From the NCBI RefSeq assembly GCF_037029465.1, contig NZ_JAYMEM010000009.1, positions 62,001 to 126,000 on the forward strand: a stretch of 64,000 nt of DNA, given 5' to 3'. Below are positions 9,740-19,103 of this stretch, in pieces; the stretch's first letter is position 1; each line of letters starts with the position of its first letter. The notes under the pieces were generated by a model. That model searched no databases. It saw nothing but the letters and a program-made list of their open reading frames with translations, and was not told the DNA's origin. Source of the stretch: Mesoflavibacter sp037029465. Its GTDB lineage: Bacteria; Bacteroidota; Bacteroidia; Flavobacteriales; Flavobacteriaceae. Made by a program: the position numbers and the translations under genes.

Positions 9740-12700
9740 TTATTTTTTGACGAACTTTTTAATTATTTTTTGATTGTTAGAAAGTTCAATTTCAGCTAAA
9801 TATACAGATTGACTTAAGGTACTTAAATGATAAGTTTCTGTGTTTTCTCTTCCTTTTAAATCTATAATTTCTCTTCCTAAAGTATCGTAAATAATGATAG
9901 TTTTTATGTTTAAGTTTTTAGGAGCTATAAACTTAACTTCATCATTTGGTAATGAAATTACGGTTGTGTTTATTTCATTTGAAGTAAACTGATCAATACT
10001 TAAAGAAGGATTTGTAAATACAATTTCAAAACGATTATTAAACTCTCCAACTTCCGAAGTAAAAGAATAATCCGAAGCTGATAAATCATGATAAGTATTT
10101 AATAAATTATCTACTAAATAAGCGGTATTATTTGTTAAGAAGTCACCTTCAAAATCATCAATACTTATAGTGTAAACTGTTGGTATATCTATATTATTAA
10201 GAAAACCAATGTAAATAGTTTCTGTAATATTTAAATCGGTAGTAGCTTTACCTTGTACGCTTAATTTTTCTGGATCACCAGAAATTAAAGAGTAAAAAGT
10301 CATAGTTTTTGTGTATGCTCCGTTGGTTTTTGCATCATAAGCAGCACCATCGTTTGCGGCTGTTGCACCGTTAACATAACCTACCATTATATTGTCTTTT
10401 AAACCAAAATCGTTAGTTAATTTTAACCATAATTTATTTTCAGAAATATTAGTGCTTGCGTTAACATTACTAGTTCTAAAAAACTGATTGTTATTTCCGT
10501 CAACACGCATACTATTATTAAACGTTACCGTTCCGGTTGTTGATGGAGCAGCATCAGAATATGTAACAAAAAATCCTTGTCCAGACGCTATGTAGTTTGT
10601 CACTCCGCTTACTGAAGAACCAGTATAGTTAAGTGTAATATAATCGTTAAGGTCAAAATTAATTTGTTGATTACCGTTATTGGTAGCCGATGGAGGCGTA
10701 GAATGTGACCATAAATATATGGCACCATCTAAAGTACCTGTTGATGGGTTTGCACTGTAATTATTTTCATTAAAAAATAATGTTGCATCAATAGCAGATG
10801 GGTAAGGATTACCAATTAAATTCCAATTTGTATCTCCAAGTTCTGTGTCATTTCTTTCTACAGAAACAGAAATAATACCAGTATTTAACGGACCTCTAAA
10901 AGAATAGTTATAATTAGTTGCTGTAGTGTATGCAGCTGGCGAGTGTGTTGCAGCATAACCAACACCAGGTGTCATTAAATCTCCAGCAGCTCTTAGTTGC
11001 CAATCATTAGCATCGTCATCAATATCATCTACTCCTGCACCAACAACTGTAGCATTGTTATTGTTAGTCTCGTAAGTAGAGTCTACAAAATTACCTGCGT
11101 TAAAACTAAATCTTCTATACGGACTTGATGGGAATAATGCACTTCCTATAGTTTCATTAGTCACTGGACTACTCCAGTAGGTGTACTCGTACCATGCGTC
11201 TAATACTGCGGTTAATTTTTCTACGGTTGTTGGGATAGTAGCAACACTACCTGAGTCATCATAAATACCAGAATTGTCTAATTGAATTACGGATCCTTCG
11301 TTTTGAACTAATAATTCACCATTGTTGTAAATACTAGTCTGAACTTTTACGTAACTATTTGCACCAACAGTCAATACATATGATGGATTGATATAAAGGC
11401 TACACGCTTCTATATTTCCGTTTAAAGTTGTATTGTATGTGTCGTTGATAATTGCTGTAGTGGTCAGATCAGGAATACCATTATCCCATGACCCAGCAGA
11501 CCAAGTGGTAGTAGCAGATCCTTTAAATTGTGCAGCGTCACTAGATACAGAGCAAACGCCATCTTCAATTACTTTACAGTAAAATTGATAGTTTGTCAAG
11601 TCAAAGCCACTAATAGATAAAGAACTTGAAGATTCTCCTGTTACAGTTCCCGTTGAAAAAGCAGCAGCAGTTACATTACTCCAGCCTATGCTTGCTCCAT
11701 CATTATATAACCATTGATAAGTTAATGTTCCAGAATTACCTGGTGTTGCTGTAACATTAAATGTAGCTGAGTTACATCCCAAAACGTCACTTGGTTGTAC
11801 AGTAACGCTTGGAGGTGTTGTACCAGAAATAGCAAAACCAAAACAATCTTCTGTATTACTCATTACCCAATCTGAATTAGAAAAAGTAGAACTTGGAGCT
11901 GTAGAAGAAAAGTTTCTTGCAAACACATAACCTACATTATATCCAGTACCATTAGAATGATTTTGCCAAACATCTTGAGCTGTAGCAGAGCCGGCCCCAT
12001 AATTTTGAACTAAAACCAGCCTGTCTTCATCATTTAGACCATTACTTCCGATATAAGTATAATCAGGAGTAATAGTAGGGCAAGAAGAACATCCTCCTGA
12101 AATTGTTGTTACTTGAATCATGTAACTGCTTTCAGCTTGAATTGTTCCAGATAGAGGAACAGTACCGTTAAAACCTGTAATAGGTACAGCTGAACCTAAA
12201 GTAAAATTGTTATCAAACCCAATTGTGTAGTCTGCTAAATCTATGTCTGACGTTGTTGGGTTTAATAATTCAATGTAGTGACAAGATGAAACAGAATCAT
12301 CATAAACACCAGAAATTAATAAATCAGTCCATCCAGCAGGCATACTTCCTGCAAGAGAACAATTATTACTATAAATAACCGTAAAATCAGGACTAATATC
12401 TAAAGCGCAACCACTTTCAGTTACAGTAAGTGTTCCTGTTGTAGCTCCTGCCGGTACTTCAGCAATTATTTGAGTTGCTGTTTGAGAGATTATAGTTGCG
12501 CTAGTACTATTAAAATCTACTGTTGTGCTAGCTGTAAAACCTGTGCCGGTAATTGTTACTTCTGTTAATTCTGGTCCTGATGTTGGAGTGAAACTAGATA
12601 CTGAATGTGACGGAGTACAAGCAGTTAAAGTAAAATCTGTAGCAGAATCTACAGAGCAACCAGATTCTGTTACTGTTATCACGCCTGTTGTTGCACCAGA

Positions 12701-15073
12701 AGGTACTACAGCTGTAAGTGTAGTTGCATTAACAAAAGTTACAGTAGCAGAAATTCCATTAAAATCTACTGTAGATCCCGAAGTAAATCCTGTACCTGTA
12801 ATTGTTACTGTTGTCCCAACAGGTCCAGAAGTAGGGCTAAAACTTGTAATTGTATGTGTTGGTGTACAAGCAGGACAAGAATCGCCAGTTATTGTAACGT
12901 TATCCCAAGCAGCATAATCGCCGCCACCATTTTGATCTACATATAAAGTTGCTGCTACACTGTTAGTACCATCAGGTATTGAAACAGTAATAGTTCCTTC
13001 ATCTGAAAAATTACTAAAACCATTTATAAACTGAATTTTACCTTGAGAAATACCATCAAAATATAATTCGTAATACATGTCGTCATTATCATCAAATTCA
13101 AATACATCATAATCAAAACTAAAGAGCATATTTGTTAAACCAGAAGTATTAACTGTATCAAAGATTATCGAGTCTTCTTCGTTAGCATCATTAATTCCCC
13201 AAAAATCACCTGTTATTCCTGAGTAATCTATATTTGATAATGTTGAAACTATGCCAAATGTACCTTCGTCGCCTTCACTACTTTCAGTATAATTCCATGT
13301 ACTACCAGAACTAAATGTTTGGATAAATTGTGTTCCGCTAGTTCCTTCATTATCATTTACTGTTAATGTTGTTGAGTCGATAGTTCCTAATAAAGCTGAA
13401 TCTCCACCTGAAACATTTTGTATTTCAAAAGAATATGTATTTCCATCTCCACAAACACTATTATCTGTAATGGCAACAGATACACATTGTTGTGCAGAGC
13501 TTCCTCCAGGAAATGTAATTGATGTTATTGAATATGTTAAATGAGGACTATCAGGAGACACCAAGACTACATCTGCAGTTGTTGCAACAGAACTGCTTGG
13601 AGCGCTTATATCTACACATAAATTAATACTGGTTCCATCTTCATCTATTGAATATGTTGCAGAAGAAAAATCTAAAGTTGTGCTTGGTGGAGCAGGAGTT
13701 GTAACGCAAATTCCGAAATCACCTGAGGCATTTCCTCCATATTCCCAAACTCTAATATAAACTGTAGAGCCAACACTAAGTCCTGTTTGAGTGATTGATG
13801 ACATTATTCCGTTAGGACTATCATCATCATCACATTCTAAAAGGGTTAAACTGCCACAAGATCCAGTATACATTGCCATACCACTATCTGTAAAATCAAT
13901 ATTGTTAGTATCAACAGTAATTTCTCCGCTTGCTGGCACAACTACAGAAAACCAAACATCACCACCATTATAACTAGCACAACTAGGATCTGCTACTCCA
14001 CTATCTGTAGCATTTAGATTGGTGTATGTGGTGTAAGAACAACTTGTCGTAGGAGTTAAGCTTATTGCTCCACTACATAAATCATTACTAGGCGGAGCTG
14101 CAGTTACATCTCCAGTTACACTAACAGACCTAGAAGTTGCACCTGCGCTAGAAACGTCTATATTGCCAGTGTAAGTGTTTGTAACCAAACCACTTGCTAG
14201 TCTTGCATAAATAATATTAGTACTATTAGCACTTGCAGAAGGAATGGTTAAAGAACCATTAAAACCACTACCAGAAGTTAGAGATATTTCAAAATTTGTT
14301 GGAGCAGTAATTGATATATCTCCTGTTAAAAGAGATCCTGTTACATCAAAAGTTTGTTCAGCTGAAGGACCACTTCCAACAACATAATCTAATCCTGTTA
14401 ATGATGAAGGTGAAACTGTTAAGGTAGGTGTTGGAGATCCAGAGGTACCTTCAACTAAAATATCATCAATTATCCAATATTCATTTCCGCTATTGTTAAA
14501 TAGCTCTACTCTAATTCTTAAGTTAGTAGAATTAGGTAGGTTGGTTATAGATAAAAAAGTATAACCATCTGTAGTTCTATATCCTCCAGCTGTAGGAGTG
14601 AAATTTGTTGGAGTATTGTCTCCGTCATAAACAGTTGTAGCAGTTCCAGTTCCTGCATTAGCGCCACTAAATCCCCATTTCGCATTATTGTTACCATTTA
14701 TTTCTAACTCATCAGAGTAAGTAGCTCCTCCATCTGTACTGATAGATACAACAACATAATCTGATCCATCAGCACCGTTACCAGATGTGCCGGCAAAAGA
14801 AGCTAATCTTAAAGTCAGATTAATATTTGTATAACTTGAAGCATCGATAGATGAAAACTCTATAAATTCTGAAGAGTTGTTAACATATAAGCCATTTGAA
14901 GCAGAGGAATAATTAACTGTTGCAGGAAATGGTCCTGTTCCAGTTGTAACTGTTCCTCCAGTATAAGTCATTGTTGGTACACCACCATCAAAATCCTGAA
15001 TTCCAATTGTTGTTTGGGATAACGAAAAATTAAGGCATAGCAATGCCACTAGAGTAAGTAGATATTTATTCAT
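9740..15073 (-). CDS. Giant multidomain T9SS cargo protein (TIG, lamin-tail, Ig-like)
   Basis: I start this protein of about 1777 residues at the ATG at 15073. It then begins MNKYLLTLVALLCLNFSLSQ, a clean signal peptide, whereas the longer frame from 15103 would start inside the putative -7 box. In order I see a C-terminal-anchor-like jelly-roll segment (20-215), a repeat-type domain ending SVSVTGDV (~225-325), a CUB-like cysteine-containing segment, a Calx-beta-like segment (IDEDGTSINLCVDIS), and two tandem IPT/TIG domains (about 745-910). A lamin-tail domain follows (CHYIELLNPTTSDIDLADYT), then an Ig-like domain. The ~600-residue module shared with the neighbouring gene and a T9SS type A sorting domain ending IIKKFVKK complete the protein. 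It is probably a cell-surface or secreted adhesin-like protein with unknown ligand. Confidence 0.85.
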   Translation of the reverse strand: MNKYLLTLVALLCLNFSLSQTTIGIQDFDGGVPTMTYTGGTVTTGTGPFPATVNYSSASNGLYVNNSSEFIEFSSIDASSYTNINLTLRLASFAGTSGNGADGSDYVVVSISTDGGATYSDELEINGNNNAKWGFSGANAGTGTATTVYDGDNTPTNFTPTAGGYRTTDGYTFLSITNLPNSTNLRIRVELFNNSGNEYWIIDDILVEGTSGSPTPTLTVSPSSLTGLDYVVGSGPSAEQTFDVTGSLLTGDISITAPTNFEISLTSGSGFNGSLTIPSASANSTNIIYARLASGLVTNTYTGNIDVSSAGATSRSVSVTGDVTAAPPSNDLCSGAISLTPTTSCSYTTYTNLNATDSGVADPSCASYNGGDVWFSVVVPASGEITVDTNNIDFTDSGMAMYTGSCGSLTLLECDDDDSPNGIMSSITQTGLSVGSTVYIRVWEYGGNASGDFGICVTTPAPPSTTLDFSSATYSIDEDGTSINLCVDISAPSSSVATTADVVLVSPDSPHLTYSITSITFPGGSSAQQCVSVAITDNSVCGDGNTYSFEIQNVSGGDSALLGTIDSTTLTVNDNEGTSGTQFIQTFSSGSTWNYTESSEGDEGTFGIVSTLSNIDYSGITGDFWGINDANEEDSIIFDTVNTSGLTNMLFSFDYDVFEFDDNDDMYYELYFDGISQGKIQFINGFSNFSDEGTITVSIPDGTNSVAATLYVDQNGGGDYAAWDNVTITGDSCPACTPTHTITSFSPTSGPVGTTVTITGTGFTSGSTVDFNGISATVTFVNATTLTAVVPSGATTGVITVTESGCSVDSATDFTLTACTPSHSVSSFTPTSGPELTEVTITGTGFTASTTVDFNSTSATIISQTATQIIAEVPAGATTGTLTVTESGCALDISPDFTVIYSNNCSLAGSMPAGWTDLLISGVYDDSVSSCHYIELLNPTTSDIDLADYTIGFDNNFTLGSAVPITGFNGTVPLSGTIQAESSYMIQVTTISGGCSSCPTITPDYTYIGSNGLNDEDRLVLVQNYGAGSATAQDVWQNHSNGTGYNVGYVFARNFSSTAPSSTFSNSDWVMSNTEDCFGFAISGTTPPSVTVQPSDVLGCNSATFNVTATPGNSGTLTYQWLYNDGASIGWSNVTAAAFSTGTVTGESSSSLSISGFDLTNYQFYCKVIEDGVCSVSSDAAQFKGSATTTWSAGSWDNGIPDLTTTAIINDTYNTTLNGNIEACSLYINPSYVLTVGANSYVKVQTSIYNNGELLVQNEGSVIQLDNSGIYDDSGSVATIPTTVEKLTAVLDAWYEYTYWSSPVTNETIGSALFPSSPYRRFSFNAGNFVDSTYETNNNNATVVGAGVDDIDDDANDWQLRAAGDLMTPGVGYAATHSPAAYTTATNYNYSFRGPLNTGIISVSVERNDTELGDTNWNLIGNPYPSAIDATLFFNENNYSANPSTGTLDGAIYLWSHSTPPSATNNGNQQINFDLNDYITLNYTGSSVSGVTNYIASGQGFFVTYSDAAPSTTGTVTFNNSMRVDGNNNQFFRTSNVNASTNISENKLWLKLTNDFGLKDNIMVGYVNGATAANDGAAYDAKTNGAYTKTMTFYSLISGDPEKLSVQGKATTDLNITETIYIGFLNNIDIPTVYTISIDDFEGDFLTNNTAYLVDNLLNTYHDLSASDYSFTSEVGEFNNRFEIVFTNPSLSIDQFTSNEINTTVISLPNDEVKFIAPKNLNIKTIIIYDTLGREIIDLKGRENTETYHLSTLSQSVYLAEIELSNNQKIIKKFVKK
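12420..12880 (-). repeat. Tandem TIG-domain repeat inside the cargo gene
   Basis: Two copies of a 249-base unit encode consecutive IPT/TIG domains. Matching landmarks, for example AATTGTTACT at 12551 and 12800, lie exactly 249 bases apart. The proteins share SFxPTSGPxxTxVTITGTGF and GATTGxxTVTESGC. The similarity indicates an intragenic duplication that has diverged. Confidence 0.75.
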
Positions 15074-15100
15074 GTTGAGGTTTTGACTATTAATTGGTCT

Positions 15101-15108
15101 CAAATATA
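15101..15108 (-). promoter_or_regulatory. Candidate -7 box of the giant cargo gene
   Basis: On the minus strand this reads TATATTTG, a perfect TAnnTTTG match, 28 bases before the ATG at 15073. It overlaps the alternative ATG at 15103, which argues for the downstream start. Confidence 0.55.
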
Positions 15109-15235
15109 GGAAAAATCTTAAGTTTTAATTTAATAAATCGATGAACAACAACTGTTTGTGTTTAGATTTAATCATTAGATAATATTCTATGGTCTTTTTT
15201 AATATTTATTTAATTTAGTAGATTATAATTGATAG

Positions 15236-15703
15236 ATGAATAATTCTTATACCTTAGAAGAAGCTAAAAAAAAGCTAGAACATTATTGCGCATACCAAGA
15301 ACGTTGCCATAAAGAAGTGACTCAAAAATTGATGCAAATGCAGATGATACCTGAGGCTAGAGACTATATTATAGTACATTTGCTAGAGCATAATTTTTTA
15401 AATGAAGAACGCTATGCAAAAGCTTTTGTAAGTGGAAAATTCAATATAAAAAAGTGGGGTAAACAACGCTTAAAATTAGAGTTGAAGCGAAAAGATATTT
15501 CAAATTACAACATTGATAGTGCTTTAAAAATAATTGATGAAGTTGATTACTATAGAACGTTTAATCAGTTAGCAGAAAAGAAACTCGAGTCTATTAAAGA
15601 GCCTGACAAGTTTAAAAAGAAGAAAAAATTAATTGATTACCTGCTTTATCGTGGTTGGGAAACGCATTTAGTTTATGATAAAGTAAACGAGTTAATTCCA
15701 TAA
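15236..15703 (+). CDS. recX: Regulatory protein RecX
   Basis: This 155-residue protein consists of the three-helix repeats of the RecX family. It carries the family pattern AYQERCHKEVTQKL near residue 20, then LEHNFLNEERYAKAFVSGKF and KKWGKQRLKLELKRK. RecX binds RecA filaments and limits recombinase activity. The size matches Bacteroidota RecX. The gene stands alone, upstream of a bidirectional terminator and not next to recA. No LexA-type operator was evident in the 130 bases upstream. Confidence 0.92.
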   Translation: MNNSYTLEEAKKKLEHYCAYQERCHKEVTQKLMQMQMIPEARDYIIVHLLEHNFLNEERYAKAFVSGKFNIKKWGKQRLKLELKRKDISNYNIDSALKIIDEVDYYRTFNQLAEKKLESIKEPDKFKKKKKLIDYLLYRGWETHLVYDKVNELIP

Positions 15704-15742
15704 AAAAAGCCTTTCAACTTAAACAGAGAAAGGCTTTTCTTT
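15702..15742. terminator. Bidirectional terminator between recX and the OMP gene
   Basis: A 12-base-pair stem (AAAAAGCCTTTC with GAAAGGCTTTTC) has A- and T-rich flanks on both sides and separates two convergent genes. Confidence 0.85.
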
Positions 15743-15758
15743 TTATAATTTTATTGAA

Positions 15759-16250
15759 TTATAAATTAAATACAGCTCCAATATTAGCATTAAATTGATT
15801 GTTTATTTTTTCTGCAGGTGTTAAGGCTTCAGAGTTATATTTGGCAAACGTAGTACCAAATTCTGTGAATAAACCAAAACCGTCTGAGAAGAAATAACGC
15901 ATACCAAGGTGTCCGCCAAAATTCTTTAAACTTAAGCTAATTCCAGGATAAACATCAAAGTTATCACTAATGTTAATTACGTTTCCTAAGTTAGCATTAA
16001 AGCGTGCTTTTAAGTCTATTCTATCTTCAAAATCTGCTTTTAAACCATTGTTTAAATTAAGTGCGTAACCACCAACAACTCCAACCGAAATGTTTTCGCC
16101 TAAACCATAATCGTAAGTAATTACAATTCCGTTTACATTGTCTTGAAAGTTTGCACCTATCTGTAATTTTTGGTCGCCTTTACCTTCAAAAGTTTGAGCA
16201 GTTACTAGACTTGTAATTAAACAAGCAAGTACTATTAATCCTTTTTTCAT
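15759..16250 (-). CDS. Small outer-membrane beta-barrel protein (DUF6646-like)
   Basis: This 163-residue protein has a 19-residue signal peptide (SLVTAQ). It continues with alternating amphipathic strands typical of a small eight-stranded barrel, such as GIVITYDYGLGENISVGVVG and LGMRYFFSDGFGLFTEFG. It resembles a family of short Flavobacteriaceae proteins beginning TFEGKGDQKLQIGANFQD, which I believe is DUF6646. The name is from memory. No enzymatic residue is visible, so the role is unknown. The gene is two bases downstream of the cupin-like gene, which suggests one transcript. Confidence 0.72.
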   Translation of the reverse strand: MKKGLIVLACLITSLVTAQTFEGKGDQKLQIGANFQDNVNGIVITYDYGLGENISVGVVGGYALNLNNGLKADFEDRIDLKARFNANLGNVINISDNFDVYPGISLSLKNFGGHLGMRYFFSDGFGLFTEFGTTFAKYNSEALTPAEKINNQFNANIGAVFNL

Positions 16251-16252
16251 TT

Positions 16253-17122
16253 TTAAGATTTAGTTAAATATTTATTTGTGTTTGTAATGGCTTGTTGGTT
16301 TTTCCAATCGATCCATTTTTGACCTTTAATTCTACGCATTAAATTATCTATGCTTCGCATTATAAATACGTTGTAGATAGCTTTTCCTAAGTTTTTTGGG
16401 TTACGTGCAATAGCGCGTAAACTCATAGAAAAACCCGGTGTTAAATAGCGCATGTAGTGCCAATAGCCTTCTGGCATATATAAGACTTCACCATGATTTA
16501 GATTGCAAACCCAACCTTTGGCATTTTTTAAGGCTGGCCATTTGTTAAAATCTGGATTAGCAAAATCTATATCTTCTCTCGTAATTAAAGAATGTGGTAT
16601 TTTATATAAATGTTTATTCTGTTTTTGATCAAACAAAATACATTGTTTTTTTCCTTCAAAATGAAAGTGAAAAATGTTAGCCAAATCTATGTCGTAGTGC
16701 ATAAACGTATAGCTATCACGACCTCCAAAAAATAGCATTGGTAAGCCTTTCATTAATCGTAATCCAAAATCCGGAAATTTAAAGTCTTTTTGTAGTTGCG
16801 GGACTTCCTTTAAAACATTCCACAGAAAAATACGGTATTTTGTAGGCTCACGTTTAAGCAAATCTACATATTCGCTCATTTTCATTTTTGCATGTGGCTC
16901 GTTAAATCCGTCTTTATAATCAACAGGTCTGTCGTCATAAAGTGGTACGGTTTTATCGCCAGCAATGTCTTTCATGTAATCTAAACTCCATTTAGAATAC
17001 GCAGGCCAATCTGTAATAAACTCTTCAATAACCACTGGTTTTTGAGGTTTGAAGTAGTTTTTAATAAAGTCCTCTTTGGTTATCGTTTTAACCCTTGGTA
17101 TGTCTTGAAGATTTAATTCCAA
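16253..17122 (-). CDS. Cupin-like (JmjC-type) Fe(II)/2-oxoglutarate oxygenase family protein
   Basis: This 289-residue cytoplasmic protein belongs to the cupin_8/JmjC-like group. PKPVVIEEFITDWPAYSKW-type N-terminal sequence precedes the double-stranded beta-helix. FMHYDIDLANIFHFHFEGKK contains an HxD pair and HGEVLYMPEGYWHYM supplies the distal His, giving the expected 2-His-1-carboxylate iron site. Family members hydroxylate protein or tRNA residues using Fe(II), oxygen and 2-oxoglutarate. The target here is unknown. The gene is probably cotranscribed with the small barrel gene downstream. The TonB receptor gene ends about 70 bases upstream on the same strand, with a palindrome between. Confidence 0.85.
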   Translation of the reverse strand: MELNLQDIPRVKTITKEDFIKNYFKPQKPVVIEEFITDWPAYSKWSLDYMKDIAGDKTVPLYDDRPVDYKDGFNEPHAKMKMSEYVDLLKREPTKYRIFLWNVLKEVPQLQKDFKFPDFGLRLMKGLPMLFFGGRDSYTFMHYDIDLANIFHFHFEGKKQCILFDQKQNKHLYKIPHSLITREDIDFANPDFNKWPALKNAKGWVCNLNHGEVLYMPEGYWHYMRYLTPGFSMSLRAIARNPKNLGKAIYNVFIMRSIDNLMRRIKGQKWIDWKNQQAITNTNKYLTKS

Positions 17123-17168
17123 ATAATTAAAAATTTAAAAGACAAAGTTAATAAAACGTTACCAAATA

Positions 17169-17187
17169 ATAACTAGCTAGTAGTTAT
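17169..17187. promoter_or_regulatory. Inverted repeat upstream of the cupin-like gene
   Basis: ATAACTA-GCTAG-TAGTTAT is a perfect inverted repeat with 7-base arms and a 5-base spacer, between the receptor stop and the cupin-like start (about 47 bases upstream of it). It could be an operator or a small attenuating hairpin. No U tract follows on either strand. Confidence 0.35.
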
Positions 17188-17190
17188 AGC

Positions 17191-19011
17191 TTAGTTAAAA
17201 TTATATCTAAGACCAAATAAAACATTGCTTGGAGGCATTGGCACAAAACCAGCTTCTATATATTTTGCATTAAAAATATTACTTGCAGTTGCAGTTAACG
17301 TAAATTGTTTTAACCTAGCTTCTAAAGATGCGTCCCAAACGTTGTAACTATCTCCTGTAGTACGCTCAGCATGTTTGTACACAATATTTTGAGTGATATT
17401 TTTAAATAATTGAGTACTTAAACGAGATGTAAAATGATGTTTTAATGTGTTTAAAGAATAACGAGATAAATCTTTATTTTGATCTAAAATATTATCTTCC
17501 ATAAAGTTATAACCAATTGCAAAAGTTTGCTTGTAATTATTTAAGTAGAAATGAAATTGTGCATCAACTTCAAAACCTTTAGTATTAACTTCTGCAATAT
17601 TTGTAGCCTCAAAAAATGAAGTTGAAGTATTTGGTCTGATGTAATCAATTAAGTTTTTAGCGTCTCTATTATAAACTGCTGCAGATGCTGAAAATTTAGG
17701 CGATAAATATTTAATCCCAATTTCTTGAGAAAAAGCTTCTTCCACTTCTAAGTTTTCGTTACCAATAGTGTTTGGATCACTGTAATATAAATCTGTATAT
17801 GTTGGTATTCTGTAAGTATAACCAATGTTTCCGTAGACTTTTAAGTTATTATTTAATCGGTAACCAAGATCTAAACCAGGAAACGCATAAAACTTAAAAT
17901 CTGAAAAATACGTTACTGCAACACCTGGTGTAATATCTAGATTTTCATTTAAAAATTTAAATCGATGTTCTAAAAATAGGGTAGACATAAAACGCTGTCT
18001 GTTGCCTAAATTATTACTTCTTAAATAGACTTTAGATAAATCTACACCAAAACCAGTAACTCCTAAACTAGACTTATAAGACGCATTGACTTCGGTTCCT
18101 ATTTTATCAGAAACATGAAAGTTTCTTGCAGCACTAGGGTTATTTCTAATTAATATGAATTCGTCTTGATTACGCTTCCAATACACACGAGGTTTTATAG
18201 TCAAATTTTCGGTTTTAAATTGCGTTGAAAATGCTAACAAACTATTTTGAGTTTCTTCGTATTCGTGCCAATTTGGATTTAGAGTGTAAAAATTTTCTGC
18301 TCCAAATTTTCGCTCTTGAAATGTTGCAATCATTTCAATTGCTTTTTTCTTTTTATTAAAAACACTTTTTACAAAATAATTACTGTTATCATAATCTGTG
18401 TTATAACGATAACCTTCAGAAGTCATTTTGTCTACATGCACAATGTGTGACGAGTTTTCTAAATCTGCACCAACGGTCACACCTGCATTTAATTGCCCAA
18501 AACTACCTGCTTCTAACTTTGTAGATACGGTATTTTTTAAAGTACTTTTAGTAACAATATTTATAGCGCCGGTAAAAGCATTTTGTCCAAAAACACGTGC
18601 TGCAGGACCTTTAATTATCTCAATACGCTCAATCACCTCAAGTGGTAAAGCGGCATTCATGGTGTGATGTCCTGTTTGCGCATCGTCCATTTTTATACCA
18701 TCAATAAGTAGTAAGGTTTGGTCAAATCCGCCACCACGAATATGTAAATCTGCCTGGCTACCAGCAGTACCACGACGTCTAATATCTACGCCTGCAAATT
18801 GTTGCAACACATCTGCAACATTGGTAGCTGCGCTATTTTTTATATCTGAAGCAGAAATAACTGTAATAGTTCTTGAATTTTCTTTAAACGGTAAATCAAT
18901 TCTGCTAGAAGAGATAACAACAGAATCTAATTGCTGCTCTTGTTGTAAATCTTGAGCTTGTAATGTTGCAGTTACTAAGCTAAGTCCAACTACAAATGAG
19001 AATAATTTCAT
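17191..19011 (-). CDS. TonB-dependent receptor (BtuB-like), divergent from a MocR-type regulator
   Basis: This 606-residue receptor has a signal peptide (ATLQAQ, residue 19) and no carboxypeptidase-regulatory domain. A plug domain (about 30-150) contains ITVISASDIKNSAATNVADV and HIRGGGFDQTLLLIDGIKMD, and the barrel ends in NVLFGLRYNFN with the terminal aromatic residue required for BamA assembly. The short length and the plug resemble BtuB-type vitamin receptors rather than SusC. It shares a 77-base intergenic region with a PLP-type transcription factor carrying direct repeats, so that regulator probably controls it. The cargo might be a vitamin or amino-compound, which is inference only. Confidence 0.88.
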   Translation of the reverse strand: MKLFSFVVGLSLVTATLQAQDLQQEQQLDSVVISSSRIDLPFKENSRTITVISASDIKNSAATNVADVLQQFAGVDIRRRGTAGSQADLHIRGGGFDQTLLLIDGIKMDDAQTGHHTMNAALPLEVIERIEIIKGPAARVFGQNAFTGAINIVTKSTLKNTVSTKLEAGSFGQLNAGVTVGADLENSSHIVHVDKMTSEGYRYNTDYDNSNYFVKSVFNKKKKAIEMIATFQERKFGAENFYTLNPNWHEYEETQNSLLAFSTQFKTENLTIKPRVYWKRNQDEFILIRNNPSAARNFHVSDKIGTEVNASYKSSLGVTGFGVDLSKVYLRSNNLGNRQRFMSTLFLEHRFKFLNENLDITPGVAVTYFSDFKFYAFPGLDLGYRLNNNLKVYGNIGYTYRIPTYTDLYYSDPNTIGNENLEVEEAFSQEIGIKYLSPKFSASAAVYNRDAKNLIDYIRPNTSTSFFEATNIAEVNTKGFEVDAQFHFYLNNYKQTFAIGYNFMEDNILDQNKDLSRYSLNTLKHHFTSRLSTQLFKNITQNIVYKHAERTTGDSYNVWDASLEARLKQFTLTATASNIFNAKYIEAGFVPMPPSNVLFGLRYNFN

Positions 19012-19068
19012 AAAGGTGTGTTTTCTTGTTTTTGAAAGTGCAAATTTCGTAACTTTCCGGATTAGTAA

Positions 19069-19103
19069 AATAGTCCAGTTTTAAAACAATGAATAGTCCG
19101 GTT
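19069..19103. promoter_or_regulatory. Direct-repeat operator candidate of the MocR-type regulator
   Basis: AATAGTCCAGTT (19069-19080) and AATAGTCCGGTT (19092-19103) agree in 11 of 12 bases and are spaced 23 bases apart, about two helical turns. A related inverted half (TTCCGGATTA) lies just upstream near 19056. MocR/GabR/PdxR proteins characteristically bind direct repeats. The second copy lies just inside the regulator's coding start, which would suit autorepression. Confidence 0.55.

Noticed and set aside
12525..12917. 130-codon plus-strand ORF inside the giant cargo gene
   Set aside because: It is antisense to the low-complexity Thr/Val-rich TIG domains. The open frame is a by-product of codon bias, with no start signal or homology seen.
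15071..15103. Upstream ATG at 15103 as the start of the giant cargo gene
   Set aside because: It overlaps the likely -7 box and would put ten extra residues before a perfect signal peptide.
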